A stretch of 64,000 nucleotides of DNA from assembly GCA_027068085.1 (NCBI GenBank), contig JAMOUQ010000053.1, positions 20,013-84,012 on the forward strand. Direction: 5' to 3'. Below, one piece after another: positions 34,437-43,311 of the stretch. Source of the stretch: Desulfobacteraceae bacterium (lineage in GTDB: Bacteria; Desulfobacterota; Desulfobacteria; Desulfobacterales; Desulfosarcinaceae). The translations under genes were made by a program, and so were the position numbers. Position 1 is the first letter of the stretch. The number at the start of each line of letters is the position of its first letter. The notes beneath the pieces were generated by a model, which was not told the origin of the DNA, ran no database searches, and saw only the letters and a program-made list of their open reading frames with translations.

Positions 34437-35183
34437 TCAGCGGCTGAGCACCTCTTCGAGCAAGGGTACGAGCTTCATGAAATCGCCTCCCTCAGCAGGT
34501 GCCCCTGCCAGGGAGGCAGCGGGTGCTTTCCCGATGAAATGCCCGATTTCAATCCCGCGCGACCGGCAGAACTCAATCAGGGAAGGCTTGGCAAAGGCGG
34601 CAACCAGTTCCGCTCCGTTTTCGGCTCCCCACTGGAAATGGGGGCCGTCCCCGCCGCTGTCGCCGATGACAACCACCTTGTCGGGCCTCAAACCAAGCCT
34701 GCGGGCCACCTTGGCGGTAAAAATCCCCTTGTCAGCCGTTTCACGCAGGTCGAAAACAAAAGGAGGCTCTCTGTCTGTTTCCCGATAGTCGATCACCCTG
34801 TTGGCGGCCAGGGCCTGGGGCACGGGAAACAGATTCTTTGCAAAAAGACGCTGGAAATATCCTTTGAAACCGGTGGTATTGATCATCAAGGCCACCCGGT
34901 TTTCACGGCACCATCCGGCCAGTTCAAGTACTGCCGGATAAAGTTCGAACGCTGCATCCAGATAGGCGTCCATCTGCCCTGCTGAAAGCATCCCGCCCGT
35001 AAGCCCGGCAACCACATCGAGGGCGTCAGAAAGCCTGATCCTGTTGCCGGTGTAATCCCGGAACACTTTCCCGATTTCAGCTGCAAGCTCCGGGTAATGG
35101 AACACAATGGGATCGAAAGGGCCGCAAGGACTCAGACACTGGTTCCAGTCCGACGATACCAGTGCCCGGAAACCGTCTTCCAT
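34437..35183 (-). CDS. HAD-superfamily phosphatase-like protein
   Basis: 248 residues from ATG 35183 (AGGAGAGG upstream). HAD motifs: motif I SSDWNQCLS, motif II MINTTG, motif III with Lys in ETADKGIF, motif IV VVIGDSGGDGPHF. The cap lies between motifs I and II, as in phosphoserine-phosphatase-like enzymes. The second catalytic position of motif I is Asn (D-x-N) instead of the Asp typical of phosphatases, so activity may be reduced or differ. It could dephosphorylate a small metabolite linked to the neighbouring sugar phosphorylase gene; that is inference from proximity only. Confidence 0.78.
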   Translation of the reverse strand: MEDGFRALVSSDWNQCLSPCGPFDPIVFHYPELAAEIGKVFRDYTGNRIRLSDALDVVAGLTGGMLSAGQMDAYLDAAFELYPAVLELAGWCRENRVALMINTTGFKGYFQRLFAKNLFPVPQALAANRVIDYRETDREPPFVFDLRETADKGIFTAKVARRLGLRPDKVVVIGDSGGDGPHFQWGAENGAELVAAFAKPSLIEFCRSRGIEIGHFIGKAPAASLAGAPAEGGDFMKLVPLLEEVLSR

Positions 35184-35384
35184 GCTCTGACCTCTCCTGG
35201 GCAATGTCTTTTCAACCCTGAAAACGCACTACGCCAGCTAATGTGAGAGCCATCATAACCCAAGCGTTTTCAAAAGGCAATTTCGGCGGATTCACAAAAA
35301 GTCACAACCCGGCGGCCGACAAACCGGCAGCGGAAACACCCCCTGGCAAACCATCGATCCTGAATAGGCCTGAAATGTCCTTTT

Positions 35385-36953
35385 TCAGATCAGGGGTACG
35401 TCTTTGGGGAAGGTGGTCACCGGCAGAATCACGGTGAAAGTCGAACCGCTGCCTTCTTCGCTGGAGACTTTGATTTCCCCGCCGTGCTTGGCAATGATTC
35501 CCTGAGAGACGCTGAGGCCCAGACCGGTACCTTTGCCCTTGGGCTTGGTGGTAAAAAAAGGATCAAAAATAGACGAGAGGATATGCTTGGGAATACCGCT
35601 GCCGTAGTCGATGACCTTGATGGCCACATGGTTGGGTTTTTCGGCCGGCAGGGCGATGACCTGGACCTTGCCGCCCTTTTCAGAGGCGTCAACGGCGTTG
35701 AGGATGAGATTCAAGAAAACCTGCTGGAGTTTCTGGCGGTCCCCGTGGATCGGCGGCAGGTTGTCGGTCACCTGCAGCTCGATCATTATTCCTGAAAGGC
35801 TGACCTGGTTACGGGCCAGGGCGATGGTGTCTTCCAGCAGTTTGCGCAGGTCCAGAGTCTCGATCGTGGCTGCGCTTTCGCGGGCGAAATCGAGCAGGTT
35901 GGCGATGATATTCTTGGCGCGCCCGGTTTCGTTGGCAACGTCATTCATCATGTCCAGCCGCTCTTGATCGGAAAGCTCATGGTAATCTTCGATCAGCATG
36001 TGAATGGTGAGCATTATATTGTTCAGGGGATTGTTCAGCTCATGGGCCACTCCGGCAGTAAGAGTTCCCACGGCCCGCATTTTGTGAGTCTGGATCAAAG
36101 CCGCCTCGCGGGCATCCATTTCCTTGATCATCTCATTGATGGCGATGGCAAGCTCGGTGAACTCATCCCTGAACCTGCGCTTGGGAGCAATGGGGGTTAT
36201 GTCCCCGGCGGCGATTCTCTGGGCGTAGCCTGAAAACCTTTTCAGGGTGCTGTATATTCTGGCAACCAGCAGGTAAACGTGAACCGCCAGGAATATAAGG
36301 AGTACCACCAGGGAGATGATGTGGATGTCCCGCGAGCGGTCCAGGGTACGCGACAGGTTGGCCTTTTCCTTTTTTATCAGCCTCTGGGCGGAATCTATCA
36401 TCGCCTTGCCGTGCTTGCGCAGGTCCTCTTCGATCTGAGATAAAAATTCATTGTCTTCGAGCCTGGCCGGATCACGGCGCTGAATCTCCTTCAGCATGTC
36501 AAGCAACTGTTCGTAAGCCGATATCCTTGCCAAAAAAGCCTGTTGCTGTTTCTGGCCCAGGATGGCGGCAAACTGATCGGCATTATAGATAAAAATGGTT
36601 TTGGCCAGATGAATGTTCTCCAGGGCATCGTCGAGGTTGGTGCCGTAAAGAAAGAAGTTTTTCTCGTAGCGCCGCGCCTGCTGAATCTCGGAAGCAAAAT
36701 CGTTGACGAATTCCAGAAACTGGAGTCTGTTCTTGATCTGGTAGATATTGGTGATCAGGGCGGTTGCCACGCCGACCGCAAAAAGAAAGACCAGGGCGTA
36801 AGCTATGTAGATCTGATGCCGGACACTGAAGCGCCTGCGGGCCAGCAGGGCCTGGCGTGATTTTTCGACTATTTCCATGTGATCATAGACTTTCCGGATG
36901 CGTGCATCTTCATCCTGGTCCTGATCACCGGCTGACTGGTTAAACTCGGTCAT
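35385..36953 (-). CDS. Membrane sensor histidine kinase (HAMP-HisKA-HATPase)
   Basis: 522 residues. An unusual 45-residue charged cytoplasmic N-terminus is followed by TM1 (48-70), a helical periplasmic sensor (about 72-210, four-helix-like, with [13 protein letters not shown]), TM2 (212-232), HAMP (233-285), phosphoacceptor His304 in [14 protein letters not shown], and an HATPase with [17 protein letters not shown] and [12 protein letters not shown]. The [10 protein letters not shown] signature in the sensor is shared with helical bimodular-type ligand domains. It lies 137 bp downstream of a single-domain response regulator and probably phosphorylates it. It is the last gene of the UspA/SLC13/kinase-like group. 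Confidence 0.92.
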   Translation of the reverse strand: MTEFNQSAGDQDQDEDARIRKVYDHMEIVEKSRQALLARRRFSVRHQIYIAYALVFLFAVGVATALITNIYQIKNRLQFLEFVNDFASEIQQARRYEKNFFLYGTNLDDALENIHLAKTIFIYNADQFAAILGQKQQQAFLARISAYEQLLDMLKEIQRRDPARLEDNEFLSQIEEDLRKHGKAMIDSAQRLIKKEKANLSRTLDRSRDIHIISLVVLLIFLAVHVYLLVARIYSTLKRFSGYAQRIAAGDITPIAPKRRFRDEFTELAIAINEMIKEMDAREAALIQTHKMRAVGTLTAGVAHELNNPLNNIMLTIHMLIEDYHELSDQERLDMMNDVANETGRAKNIIANLLDFARESAATIETLDLRKLLEDTIALARNQVSLSGIMIELQVTDNLPPIHGDRQKLQQVFLNLILNAVDASEKGGKVQVIALPAEKPNHVAIKVIDYGSGIPKHILSSIFDPFFTTKPKGKGTGLGLSVSQGIIAKHGGEIKVSSEEGSGSTFTVILPVTTFPKDVPLI

Positions 36954-37090
36954 GAATTCGGGCTCACATCAAGCTGTCACCATAAACAGGGCATACTTTG
37001 ACTTCACCGGCTGACGATGAAAAGCAAACCGCCGGAAGCCGGGCCGCCGGCTCTTTGCCTCGTAGCGTACGCGCGATTTTCTGAAAACGC

Positions 37091-37498
37091 TCACGCCCTG
37101 CCGGCCGGCGTGAAATCGATGGGCGAACCGAGGGCCTTGGCGGCCTTGGCAATTACCCGGCGCAGATCGTCGGGCCGGAACGGTTTGGCTATGAAATCAA
37201 AGGCCCCCTTTTCCATAGACTCGCGGGCCAGAGCCATCATGGCATATCCGGTTATCATGATGACCTTGGTTTCGGGCCACTTGTCAAGTACGCGCTCCAA
37301 AACCTGGAGGCCGTCCATTTCATCCATCCTGATATCGGTCACCACGATGTCGAACTTCTTTTTCTCCAGACGGGCCATGGCTTCCACCGGATTTTCGAAC
37401 ACTTCCACCCTGCAACCTATCTTTTCAAGAGCCGGTTTCAATCTTTTACCCACTATGGGCTCGTCGTCCAGCAACAAAATATCCAACCTCTCAGACAT
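37091..37498 (-). CDS. Single-domain response regulator (CheY-like)
   Basis: 135 residues, with AAGGAGG before ATG 37498. A receiver alone: DDE at 11-13, phosphoacceptor Asp55 in VVTDIRMDEMDG, Thr84 in MITGY and Lys in IAKPF. The short Ala/Gly/Pro tail has no output domain, so it acts through protein contacts or as a phosphorelay element. It lies between the membrane kinase and the two cytidylate-kinase-like genes in one direction. The nearby sigma-54 activator at 41837 could be the final receiver of a relay (inference). Confidence 0.92.
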   Translation of the reverse strand: MSERLDILLLDDEPIVGKRLKPALEKIGCRVEVFENPVEAMARLEKKKFDIVVTDIRMDEMDGLQVLERVLDKWPETKVIMITGYAMMALARESMEKGAFDFIAKPFRPDDLRRVIAKAAKALGSPIDFTPAGRA

Positions 37499-37585
37499 GG
37501 GTCCTCCTTGTTAAGCCCGGCCTGCCGGCCATCATCAAGCAACGGGCGCATTTTCCTCCGGGACAATCTCGACTGCCACGGCTGT

Positions 37586-38413
37586 TCAGCGCAGGCTTTG
37601 GGCCGCCTCGCTGAAAATATCATTATTGATGTGAACCTCGACGAAATCCACACCTTCAACAGAGCCGGCAAGCTCCTTGATGGCCAGGGTCTTTTTCTGC
37701 TTGTCACGCTTCAGCGCTTTGGTTGTCACCACCACCCTGCCGTCCCGTGACTGGACATGGATATCGGACATGGTTTCCAGCAATCTGGTCTTGACCTTGG
37801 CCGCCAGGAGCAGATTGGCAAGGCACTTACGGGAATAGGTCATGGGTTCGAACTTGCGGTAGCCGACCGCTTTGGCAATGGTGGCGGCCGCCTCGTCGGG
37901 ATCGATCTGTCCCAGGTTGATGACCAGATCATACAGGGCCGGATCGGTTTCATCCTGACCGTAAGCCGTCTGGCACCATTGAACGCGCTGGCGTTGCTGC
38001 TTGGCAAGTATTTTCTGGGCACGCTGAAGGCTGATACCGTTTTCCTCGGCCAGGGCAGCAGCCCTTTGCTCGATGTCTGAAATGATCCGCACCCGGAGGG
38101 CGTGGGAAATTCCCAAAACGTAAAGATGGGCCGCCAGCGACCAGCAGACCATCTTGTCGGCCGCCAGGCGCTCCAGGACTTCGGCCTCTATGCAGGACAG
38201 GTAATAATACCATTTCTTGGGCGGCATTCCCCTTAGAAGAGAAGGTTCTCTTTCAAGAGCTTCTGCCAGTTTGCCTTCTTCGACGCCGTATTTGGCGGCA
38301 ATCTCCTGCAACAGTTCCGGCCCCAGCCGCCCGTAACCGAGTATTTCAGCCGTCCGGCCGCCGATCTGTCCTTCCGCCGCCCTGTCGTCAGCCGAAATAA
38401 TGATAATGGACAT
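37586..38413 (-). CDS. Cytidylate-kinase-like protein with C-terminal BON-like domain; P-loop degenerate
   Basis: 275 residues from ATG 38413 (AAGGAGCG upstream). The fold and conserved stretches follow the cytidylate-kinase-like family (YGRLGPELLQEIAAKYGV, RVRIISDIEQRAAALAEENG, YDLVINLGQIDPDEAA). The P-loop is lost: the N-terminus reads SADDRAAEGQIGGRTAEILG where the family has a Gly-rich phosphate loop. The last ~75 residues (VKTRLLETMSDIHVQSRDGRVVVT, then AGSVEGVDFVEVHI) match the BON pattern, a small ligand/phospholipid-binding domain. It is a likely pseudokinase with a binding or regulatory role. It lies 34 bp downstream of its paralogue. Confidence 0.85.
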   Translation of the reverse strand: MSIIIISADDRAAEGQIGGRTAEILGYGRLGPELLQEIAAKYGVEEGKLAEALEREPSLLRGMPPKKWYYYLSCIEAEVLERLAADKMVCWSLAAHLYVLGISHALRVRIISDIEQRAAALAEENGISLQRAQKILAKQQRQRVQWCQTAYGQDETDPALYDLVINLGQIDPDEAAATIAKAVGYRKFEPMTYSRKCLANLLLAAKVKTRLLETMSDIHVQSRDGRVVVTTKALKRDKQKKTLAIKELAGSVEGVDFVEVHINNDIFSEAAQSLR

Positions 38414-38447
38414 GATTCGCTCCTTGTCTTGTCCCGCAGGACATCTT

Positions 38448-39263
38448 TTATACCGCATCCTCCGGGGGTTGGGATGCCCGGTGAATCTCTACGTTGTGAA
38501 TGCCTTCCAGAGCGCTGCACACTTGATCCAGACGTTTGCGAAGCTTGCCCGCCTTGGCTTCCCTTTCCTTGGGATAGACTATCACGTTACCGTAGTGACA
38601 TGCCACCCTGATATTGGGCCATTCTTCCACCAGGGCCGCCTTAACCCTGCAGGCAAGGGCGAAATCACGCGCTTTCTGCCGGCATTTCTCGGTTGCCTGA
38701 AAGCAGGCATTTCCGGCGACCTCGCAGATGAAATCCACCGCCTGATCCACGGTGATCTTGTCGATCCGGACTACCAGGTCGTACAGACTGCTGTCTGAAG
38801 GATCGACCCCGTAAAGGGCCTTGGTCCAACGACGGCGCTGGAGATCGTCTTTGAGCAGAATCTCGCGGGCCTTCTGGGCCCCGATGTTCGACCGTTCCAT
38901 CTCCTGGGCCACCCGCCTTTGCATGTCCGCGGTTACGCGGACTTTAAGCACCTGTTCCAGGCCGGTCAGCAGCAGATGACCGGCCAGCCCATGATAAACC
39001 AGCTTGCCCTCGGCCGCCGCTCTTTCGGCCAGGGCCGCCCGTATGTAGGCGATGTAGGACTGCTTGCTGTGGCTGAGCCGGTCCAGGATTCCCGGAGCAT
39101 CGTGAATTGCCCGCACGAGCTTTATCTCCGGCACCCTGAACCTCTCACTGGCTTCAAGCAGCACGTCCCGGCTTACAAGGGGATAGCCCAGTTTTTCGGC
39201 CACCTTTTCGGCAACCGCCTTTCCCATGTAGTATGAGCCCCGAGATATGGTGATGATTGCCAT
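38448..39263 (-). CDS. Cytidylate-kinase-like family protein
   Basis: 271 residues. It begins MAIITISRGSYYMGKAVAEKVAEKLGY, the position of the nucleotide loop; the loop is GSYYMGKA, retaining Gly and a Lys unlike its neighbour. RVTADMQRRVAQEMER and YDLVVRIDKITVDQAVDFI are family hallmarks. The C-terminal ~70 residues again look BON-like (VKAALVEEWPNIRVACHYGNVIV). These proteins are frequent in Desulfobacterota, often beside universal stress proteins and transporters; their true substrate is not established. It lies 23 bp downstream of the SLC13 transporter gene, so coupled expression is likely. Confidence 0.85.
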   Translation of the reverse strand: MAIITISRGSYYMGKAVAEKVAEKLGYPLVSRDVLLEASERFRVPEIKLVRAIHDAPGILDRLSHSKQSYIAYIRAALAERAAAEGKLVYHGLAGHLLLTGLEQVLKVRVTADMQRRVAQEMERSNIGAQKAREILLKDDLQRRRWTKALYGVDPSDSSLYDLVVRIDKITVDQAVDFICEVAGNACFQATEKCRQKARDFALACRVKAALVEEWPNIRVACHYGNVIVYPKEREAKAGKLRKRLDQVCSALEGIHNVEIHRASQPPEDAV

Positions 39264-39286
39264 TTTAAATCATTTTCCTTTCTTGC

Positions 39287-41098
39287 TTATACACCATAGA
39301 GGAGTTTTATCATTACGATCATTACAACCAGAAAAACGACACTGACAAGGGCCCCGGCCTTCATGAAATCCACTGTCCGGTACCGGCCGGGCCCCATGTA
39401 GAGGGCGTTGACCTGATGGGTGGGCAGCATGAAGGAATTGCTGGTGGCCAGCCCCACCACCAGGGCCGCCATGCGCGGATCGGCGTTGGCCGCCATGGCC
39501 ATGTTGACCACCAGGGGCACCAACAGGACAGTGGCGCCCACGTTGGAAATCACCAGGGTGAAAAGGGTGGAAAGAATTCCGATAACCGACAGCAGCATGA
39601 TGGGCGAAACATTGCCGATGAGATTCAGCACGCTGTGTGCGATCCAGGCCGCGGTTCCGGTCTTTTCCGTGGCAATGCCCAGCGGAATAAGGCCGCCCAG
39701 CAGGAAGATCGTGCGCCAGTCCACCGCCTGGTAGGCCTCGTCGATGGTCAGGACGTTGCTCAGGATCATTCCCAGGGCACCTGTCATCAGGGCCACCGAA
39801 AGCTGAATCTTGAAACCCATGATCATGGTAAGGGACACCACCAGCCAGATTCCGGCCCAGATGGCCTTTTCAGGCCGCATGTATTCGGTCTCGGTGGGTA
39901 TGTTGAAAAGCAGGCCGCCGGCATCCTGAAGACTTTTGAGCCTTTTCCAGGTTCCGAAAAGACTGATGACATCGCCCACCCGGAGCGGAATATCATGGAT
40001 CTCGGAACGGTAGGTCTCTTCCTGCCGGTAGATGGCCAGGGGCGTTACCCGGAAACGGTCCTGAAAATTCAGTTCCCGCAGGGTTTTGCCTATAAGGTAG
40101 GACCGGGGAGCCACAACTGCTTCCACCCTGCCGGATACCGAAGTATCGACCTCGTTCTTGTAGATCTCGAGCCTGTCTTTCAGGATCATCCCTTCTTCTT
40201 CGGCCATCCGCCTGACATCCTCTTCCTTGCCGTAGACCACCAGATCGATTCCGGAGTGGACCTCCATCTCGGGATCCGGGGAGATGACCTTGAAATCGGG
40301 CGGTTCGGTGATAGCCACCACGTTGCAAAGGTACCTTTCCAGCAGGTCCCTGACCAGAACCGGGTCCCGGTAATGGGTGAAATCTTCGGGCGTGGTCAGC
40401 TCGAAAAGGTGGCCCACGTCGCTTACTTCCTGGGAATCGTAGGAGCCGGATTGTTTTTCGTCACTGCCGGCATCTTCTCCCTGAGGCAGAATCCAGCGGC
40501 CGAACAAAATGAAACAGGCGATACCGCTTGCAACCAGGGCCAGGCCGATGGGGGTCACATCGAAAAGACCGAAAGGCGCCAGGTTGAAAGGCGCCAGCAG
40601 GTCATTGAGCAGAATCAGAGGACTGCAGCCCACCAGGGTGATGGTTCCCCCCAGGATGGCGCTGAAACCGATGGGCATCAGCAACCGGCTCAGGGGAATG
40701 TTCTGCATCTTGCTGATGCGCTGGATGGCGGGCAGAAACAGGGCCGCCGCCCCGATATTCTGCATGAAACTGGAAATACCGGCCACCGTCAGGGATATGG
40801 CTATGATTACCCGCGAGGCGCTCTTGCCGGCGATTTTCATCACCGGCGTGACCAGGTTGTTGATGATCCCGGTCCGGTCCAGGCCGGCACCGATGATTAT
40901 GACCGCGATGATCGAGACCACGGCATTGCTGCTCAGGCCGATGAAAGCCTCCTTGGGTGTTACAAGATGCAACAATGGCAGGACAACCATCATCAGGATG
41001 GCCACCACATCCACCCGCACCCATTCCACGATGAACAGGAAAATGGCCACCCCGATCATCATCATCACCAGGATCATTTCAGTCGTCAAAGGTTCCAT
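39287..41098 (-). CDS. SLC13-type (DASS) transporter with two RCK_C-like cytosolic domains
   Basis: 603 residues from ATG 41098, five bases after GGAG; a GTG two codons upstream is less likely. Hydrophobic helices flank SFMQNIGAAALFLPAI and GGTITLVGCSPLILLN in the first half and ISNVGATVLLVPLVVNMA with LATSNSFMLPTHQVNALYMGPG in the second, the twin substrate/Na+ loops of the family. Between them, at about residues 225-395, lie two TrkA_C/RCK_C-like domains (AVVAPRSYLIGKTLRELNF, IPLRVGDVISLFG). Such proteins carry anions such as sulfate, dicarboxylates or metal-organic acids across the inner membrane; the substrate here is unknown. The RCK_C pair suggests allosteric gating by a small ligand. 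Confidence 0.9.
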   Translation of the reverse strand: MEPLTTEMILVMMMIGVAIFLFIVEWVRVDVVAILMMVVLPLLHLVTPKEAFIGLSSNAVVSIIAVIIIGAGLDRTGIINNLVTPVMKIAGKSASRVIIAISLTVAGISSFMQNIGAAALFLPAIQRISKMQNIPLSRLLMPIGFSAILGGTITLVGCSPLILLNDLLAPFNLAPFGLFDVTPIGLALVASGIACFILFGRWILPQGEDAGSDEKQSGSYDSQEVSDVGHLFELTTPEDFTHYRDPVLVRDLLERYLCNVVAITEPPDFKVISPDPEMEVHSGIDLVVYGKEEDVRRMAEEEGMILKDRLEIYKNEVDTSVSGRVEAVVAPRSYLIGKTLRELNFQDRFRVTPLAIYRQEETYRSEIHDIPLRVGDVISLFGTWKRLKSLQDAGGLLFNIPTETEYMRPEKAIWAGIWLVVSLTMIMGFKIQLSVALMTGALGMILSNVLTIDEAYQAVDWRTIFLLGGLIPLGIATEKTGTAAWIAHSVLNLIGNVSPIMLLSVIGILSTLFTLVISNVGATVLLVPLVVNMAMAANADPRMAALVVGLATSNSFMLPTHQVNALYMGPGRYRTVDFMKAGALVSVVFLVVMIVMIKLLYGV

Positions 41099-41177
41099 AA
41101 GCACTCCATGTCTGTTTTGTGTCCGTCACAATTAAAAAAAACCTGAAAAACGTCAGGTATCAAATCCGTTCAGAGGT

Positions 41178-41606
41178 TCATTGGGCCGTCTTGCGGCTGA
41201 CCGTCAGCAGGGGACATTCAAGATTGCCGGCAGTCCGGTTGATCCAATGTCCCTTGCCGGGCAGTTCCTGACTGCTGCCCCAAACAACTGCGTGAAATGG
41301 AGGCCGGTCTGCGAGAAATTTCAGCATTTCCTGGGCCGGATCACCCACCCGCAGGGCCGACGTGACCTCGATGCCGTGCTGAATGAAATTTTCCGAGCAC
41401 GCCGAAAGCTGCTTGGCGACCCTGCTTTCTATCCGATGAAGAGCGTTGCGTTTGGATCCCAACATGGCCCGTCCGATGAAAGCCATGGGCACCAGCATCA
41501 GGAATGTGACCTGGCAGTCCATGCGCAGGGCAAACTCCCGGGCGTAAGTCACAGCCTCGGCGCAAATGATTTCATCTTCGAAAACCAACAGGATATTGCG
41601 AAACAT
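41178..41606 (-). CDS. UspA-family universal stress protein
   Basis: 142 residues from ATG 41606, with GGGAGGAAG upstream. It begins MFRNILLVFEDEIICAEAVTYAREFALRM, the Usp alpha/beta start, and ends VVWGSSQELPGKGHWINRTAGNLECPLLTV, where the family's nucleotide-binding G-x2-G-x9-G(S/T) loop sits; here the loop is altered, so ATP binding is uncertain. It heads a group with the SLC13 transporter, two cytidylate-kinase-like proteins and a two-component pair, and has a sigma-54-type promoter 30-45 bp upstream. Possibly a sensor of the energy state for the group. Confidence 0.85.
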   Translation of the reverse strand: MFRNILLVFEDEIICAEAVTYAREFALRMDCQVTFLMLVPMAFIGRAMLGSKRNALHRIESRVAKQLSACSENFIQHGIEVTSALRVGDPAQEMLKFLADRPPFHAVVWGSSQELPGKGHWINRTAGNLECPLLTVSRKTAQ

Positions 41607-41635
41607 GTGCACTTCCTCCCAGGCAAGCAAACATA

Positions 41636-41651
41636 GGCAAAAGGCTTGCCA
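41636..41651 (-). promoter_or_regulatory. Candidate sigma-54 (-24/-12) promoter of the usp-SLC13 group
   Basis: Read on the minus strand: TGGCAA-GCCTT-TTGCC, with GG and GC exactly 12 bp apart (GG-N10-GC). It differs from consensus only at the last base of TGGCAC and the base after TTGC. Predicted start near 41625 gives an 18-20-nt leader that contains GGGAGG. The adjacent gene upstream encodes a sigma-54 activator, which strengthens the call. Confidence 0.6.
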
Positions 41652-41836
41652 GGAATCGCCTATTATTTTTCATATTGAATTTATTGGATAATCCGAGACC
41701 GGGAAATGAGTCCGGAAGGGATCGAAGTGCTGCAATCTGCAACCATGGCAACCGGACGGCGCCAGATGCCGAGACCCGCCGTATCCGGGATCAAAATGTT
41801 GCTGATTGCATCATATGGGTTCGTTATTGCAACGTA

Positions 41837-43186
41837 TCAGGTCAGGCCGTATTTTTTCATTTTACGCCACAGGGAAGCCCGGTCGATACCCAGGATCTTG
41901 GCCGCCTTGGTGCGCACCCCGCCGGTAAGTCTGAGAACGTGGGTGATGTAATCCTGCTCCAGCTCGTTCAGGGTCATAAGGCTGGTCTCGGGCCGCTTGT
42001 AGGTATGCAGTTCAAGCTCCACCAGGTCGCTTGGCAGGTCTCCGACCCTGATTGTCCGGCCCTTGCAGATGGCCGCCGCCCGCAGGAGAATATTTTCCAG
42101 CTCCCGGACATTTCCCGGAAAAGCATAATTGGTCAGCAGGTCCATGGCCTTTTGGGAAATGGCGTCAACCTTCCTTCCCCCGCGCCTGCGAAGGTTGTTG
42201 AGAATATGGTAGGCCAGAAGAGGAATGTCTTGCTTGCGCTCGCACAGGTTCGGCAGGTGGATGTTCACCACGTTGACCCTATAGAAAAGATCCTTGCGGA
42301 AGGTTCCCTCTGCCGCGGCAGCCTTGAGATCCTTGGCCGTGGCCGACACTATTCTGACATCGATGCTGACCGGCCTGCGGCCGCCCACCCTGATCAGCTC
42401 TTTTTCCTGGAGCACCCTCAACAGCTTTACCTGCATCGAAGGCGGCATCTCCCCGATTTCATCCAGGAAGATGGTACCGCCGTTGGCCTCCTCCAGCAGC
42501 CCCCCGCGGCTATCGTCGGCCCCGGTATAGGCCCCCTTTTCATGGCCGAACAGCTCGTTGTCTATCAGGCTTTCGCTCAGGGCCCCGCAATTGAAGGCCA
42601 CAAAAGGCCCTTCGGCGCGCTGGCTGGCGGCGTGGATGGCCCTGGCCACCAGTTCCTTGCCGGTGCCGGAATCACCGGTTATCAGTACGTTGCAGTCAGT
42701 AGGAGCGATCTGGGCTATGGTTGCCTCGACCTGACGGATAAGGGGGCTTTTGCCGATTATGACGGGAAACTCCACGCCCCGGCTCTTGGCTCCGGCCAGC
42801 TCGCAGGCCTCTGCCCGGCTACGGCTGGCATCCAGGGCCTGAGCCACCAGGCGGCGGATCTGCCCGGGCGAAAACGGCTTGGCCAGGTAGTAAAAGGCCC
42901 CTTCCTTTGTCGCTTCGACAGCACCGTCCAGGGAGGCATATCCGGTTATCAGGATTATCTCCACCCGTGGCAGGTGGCTGCGGATGCGGTTCATGAAGGC
43001 CATGCCGTCCATGGCCGGCATCCTGATATCGCTTATGACCAGGTCGGCCCCGAATTTTTCGATATGATCCCAGGCCCGCTGGGGATGGGTGAAGGCCGCC
43101 ACGTGGTATCCGACCTTCTCCAGCACCCTTCTGAGGCGTTTGATGGTGATGGGATCATCGTCGACGATTACAATGTGCTGGTACAT
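41837..43186 (-). CDS. Sigma-54-dependent response regulator (NtrC family)
   Basis: 449 residues from ATG 43186 (AGGAG eleven bases upstream); an upstream in-frame start would add 15 residues without homology. The receiver has acidic pocket DDD and Asp53 in [11 protein letters not shown]. The AAA+ domain has GDSGTGKE (171-178), GAYTGA (218-223) and IFLDEIGE. The C-terminal Fis-type HTH contains [22 protein letters not shown]. It lies between two genes preceded by -24/-12 promoters (usp at 41606 and an ATPase at 44001), so it is the natural candidate to activate both. Its partner kinase may be the membrane kinase at 35385. Confidence 0.93.
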   Translation of the reverse strand: MYQHIVIVDDDPITIKRLRRVLEKVGYHVAAFTHPQRAWDHIEKFGADLVISDIRMPAMDGMAFMNRIRSHLPRVEIILITGYASLDGAVEATKEGAFYYLAKPFSPGQIRRLVAQALDASRSRAEACELAGAKSRGVEFPVIIGKSPLIRQVEATIAQIAPTDCNVLITGDSGTGKELVARAIHAASQRAEGPFVAFNCGALSESLIDNELFGHEKGAYTGADDSRGGLLEEANGGTIFLDEIGEMPPSMQVKLLRVLQEKELIRVGGRRPVSIDVRIVSATAKDLKAAAAEGTFRKDLFYRVNVVNIHLPNLCERKQDIPLLAYHILNNLRRRGGRKVDAISQKAMDLLTNYAFPGNVRELENILLRAAAICKGRTIRVGDLPSDLVELELHTYKRPETSLMTLNELEQDYITHVLRLTGGVRTKAAKILGIDRASLWRKMKKYGLT

Positions 43187-43311
43187 TAACCCGCATACTC
43201 CTGGCCTTGCATGCTCCGGCTCACCGGGCAAATATCGCCGGCGCGCTATTCATCATGGTCGATACCGGGGTTAAATCATATTAACGCCCGGGGTTCAATC
43301 CCCTGATAACG

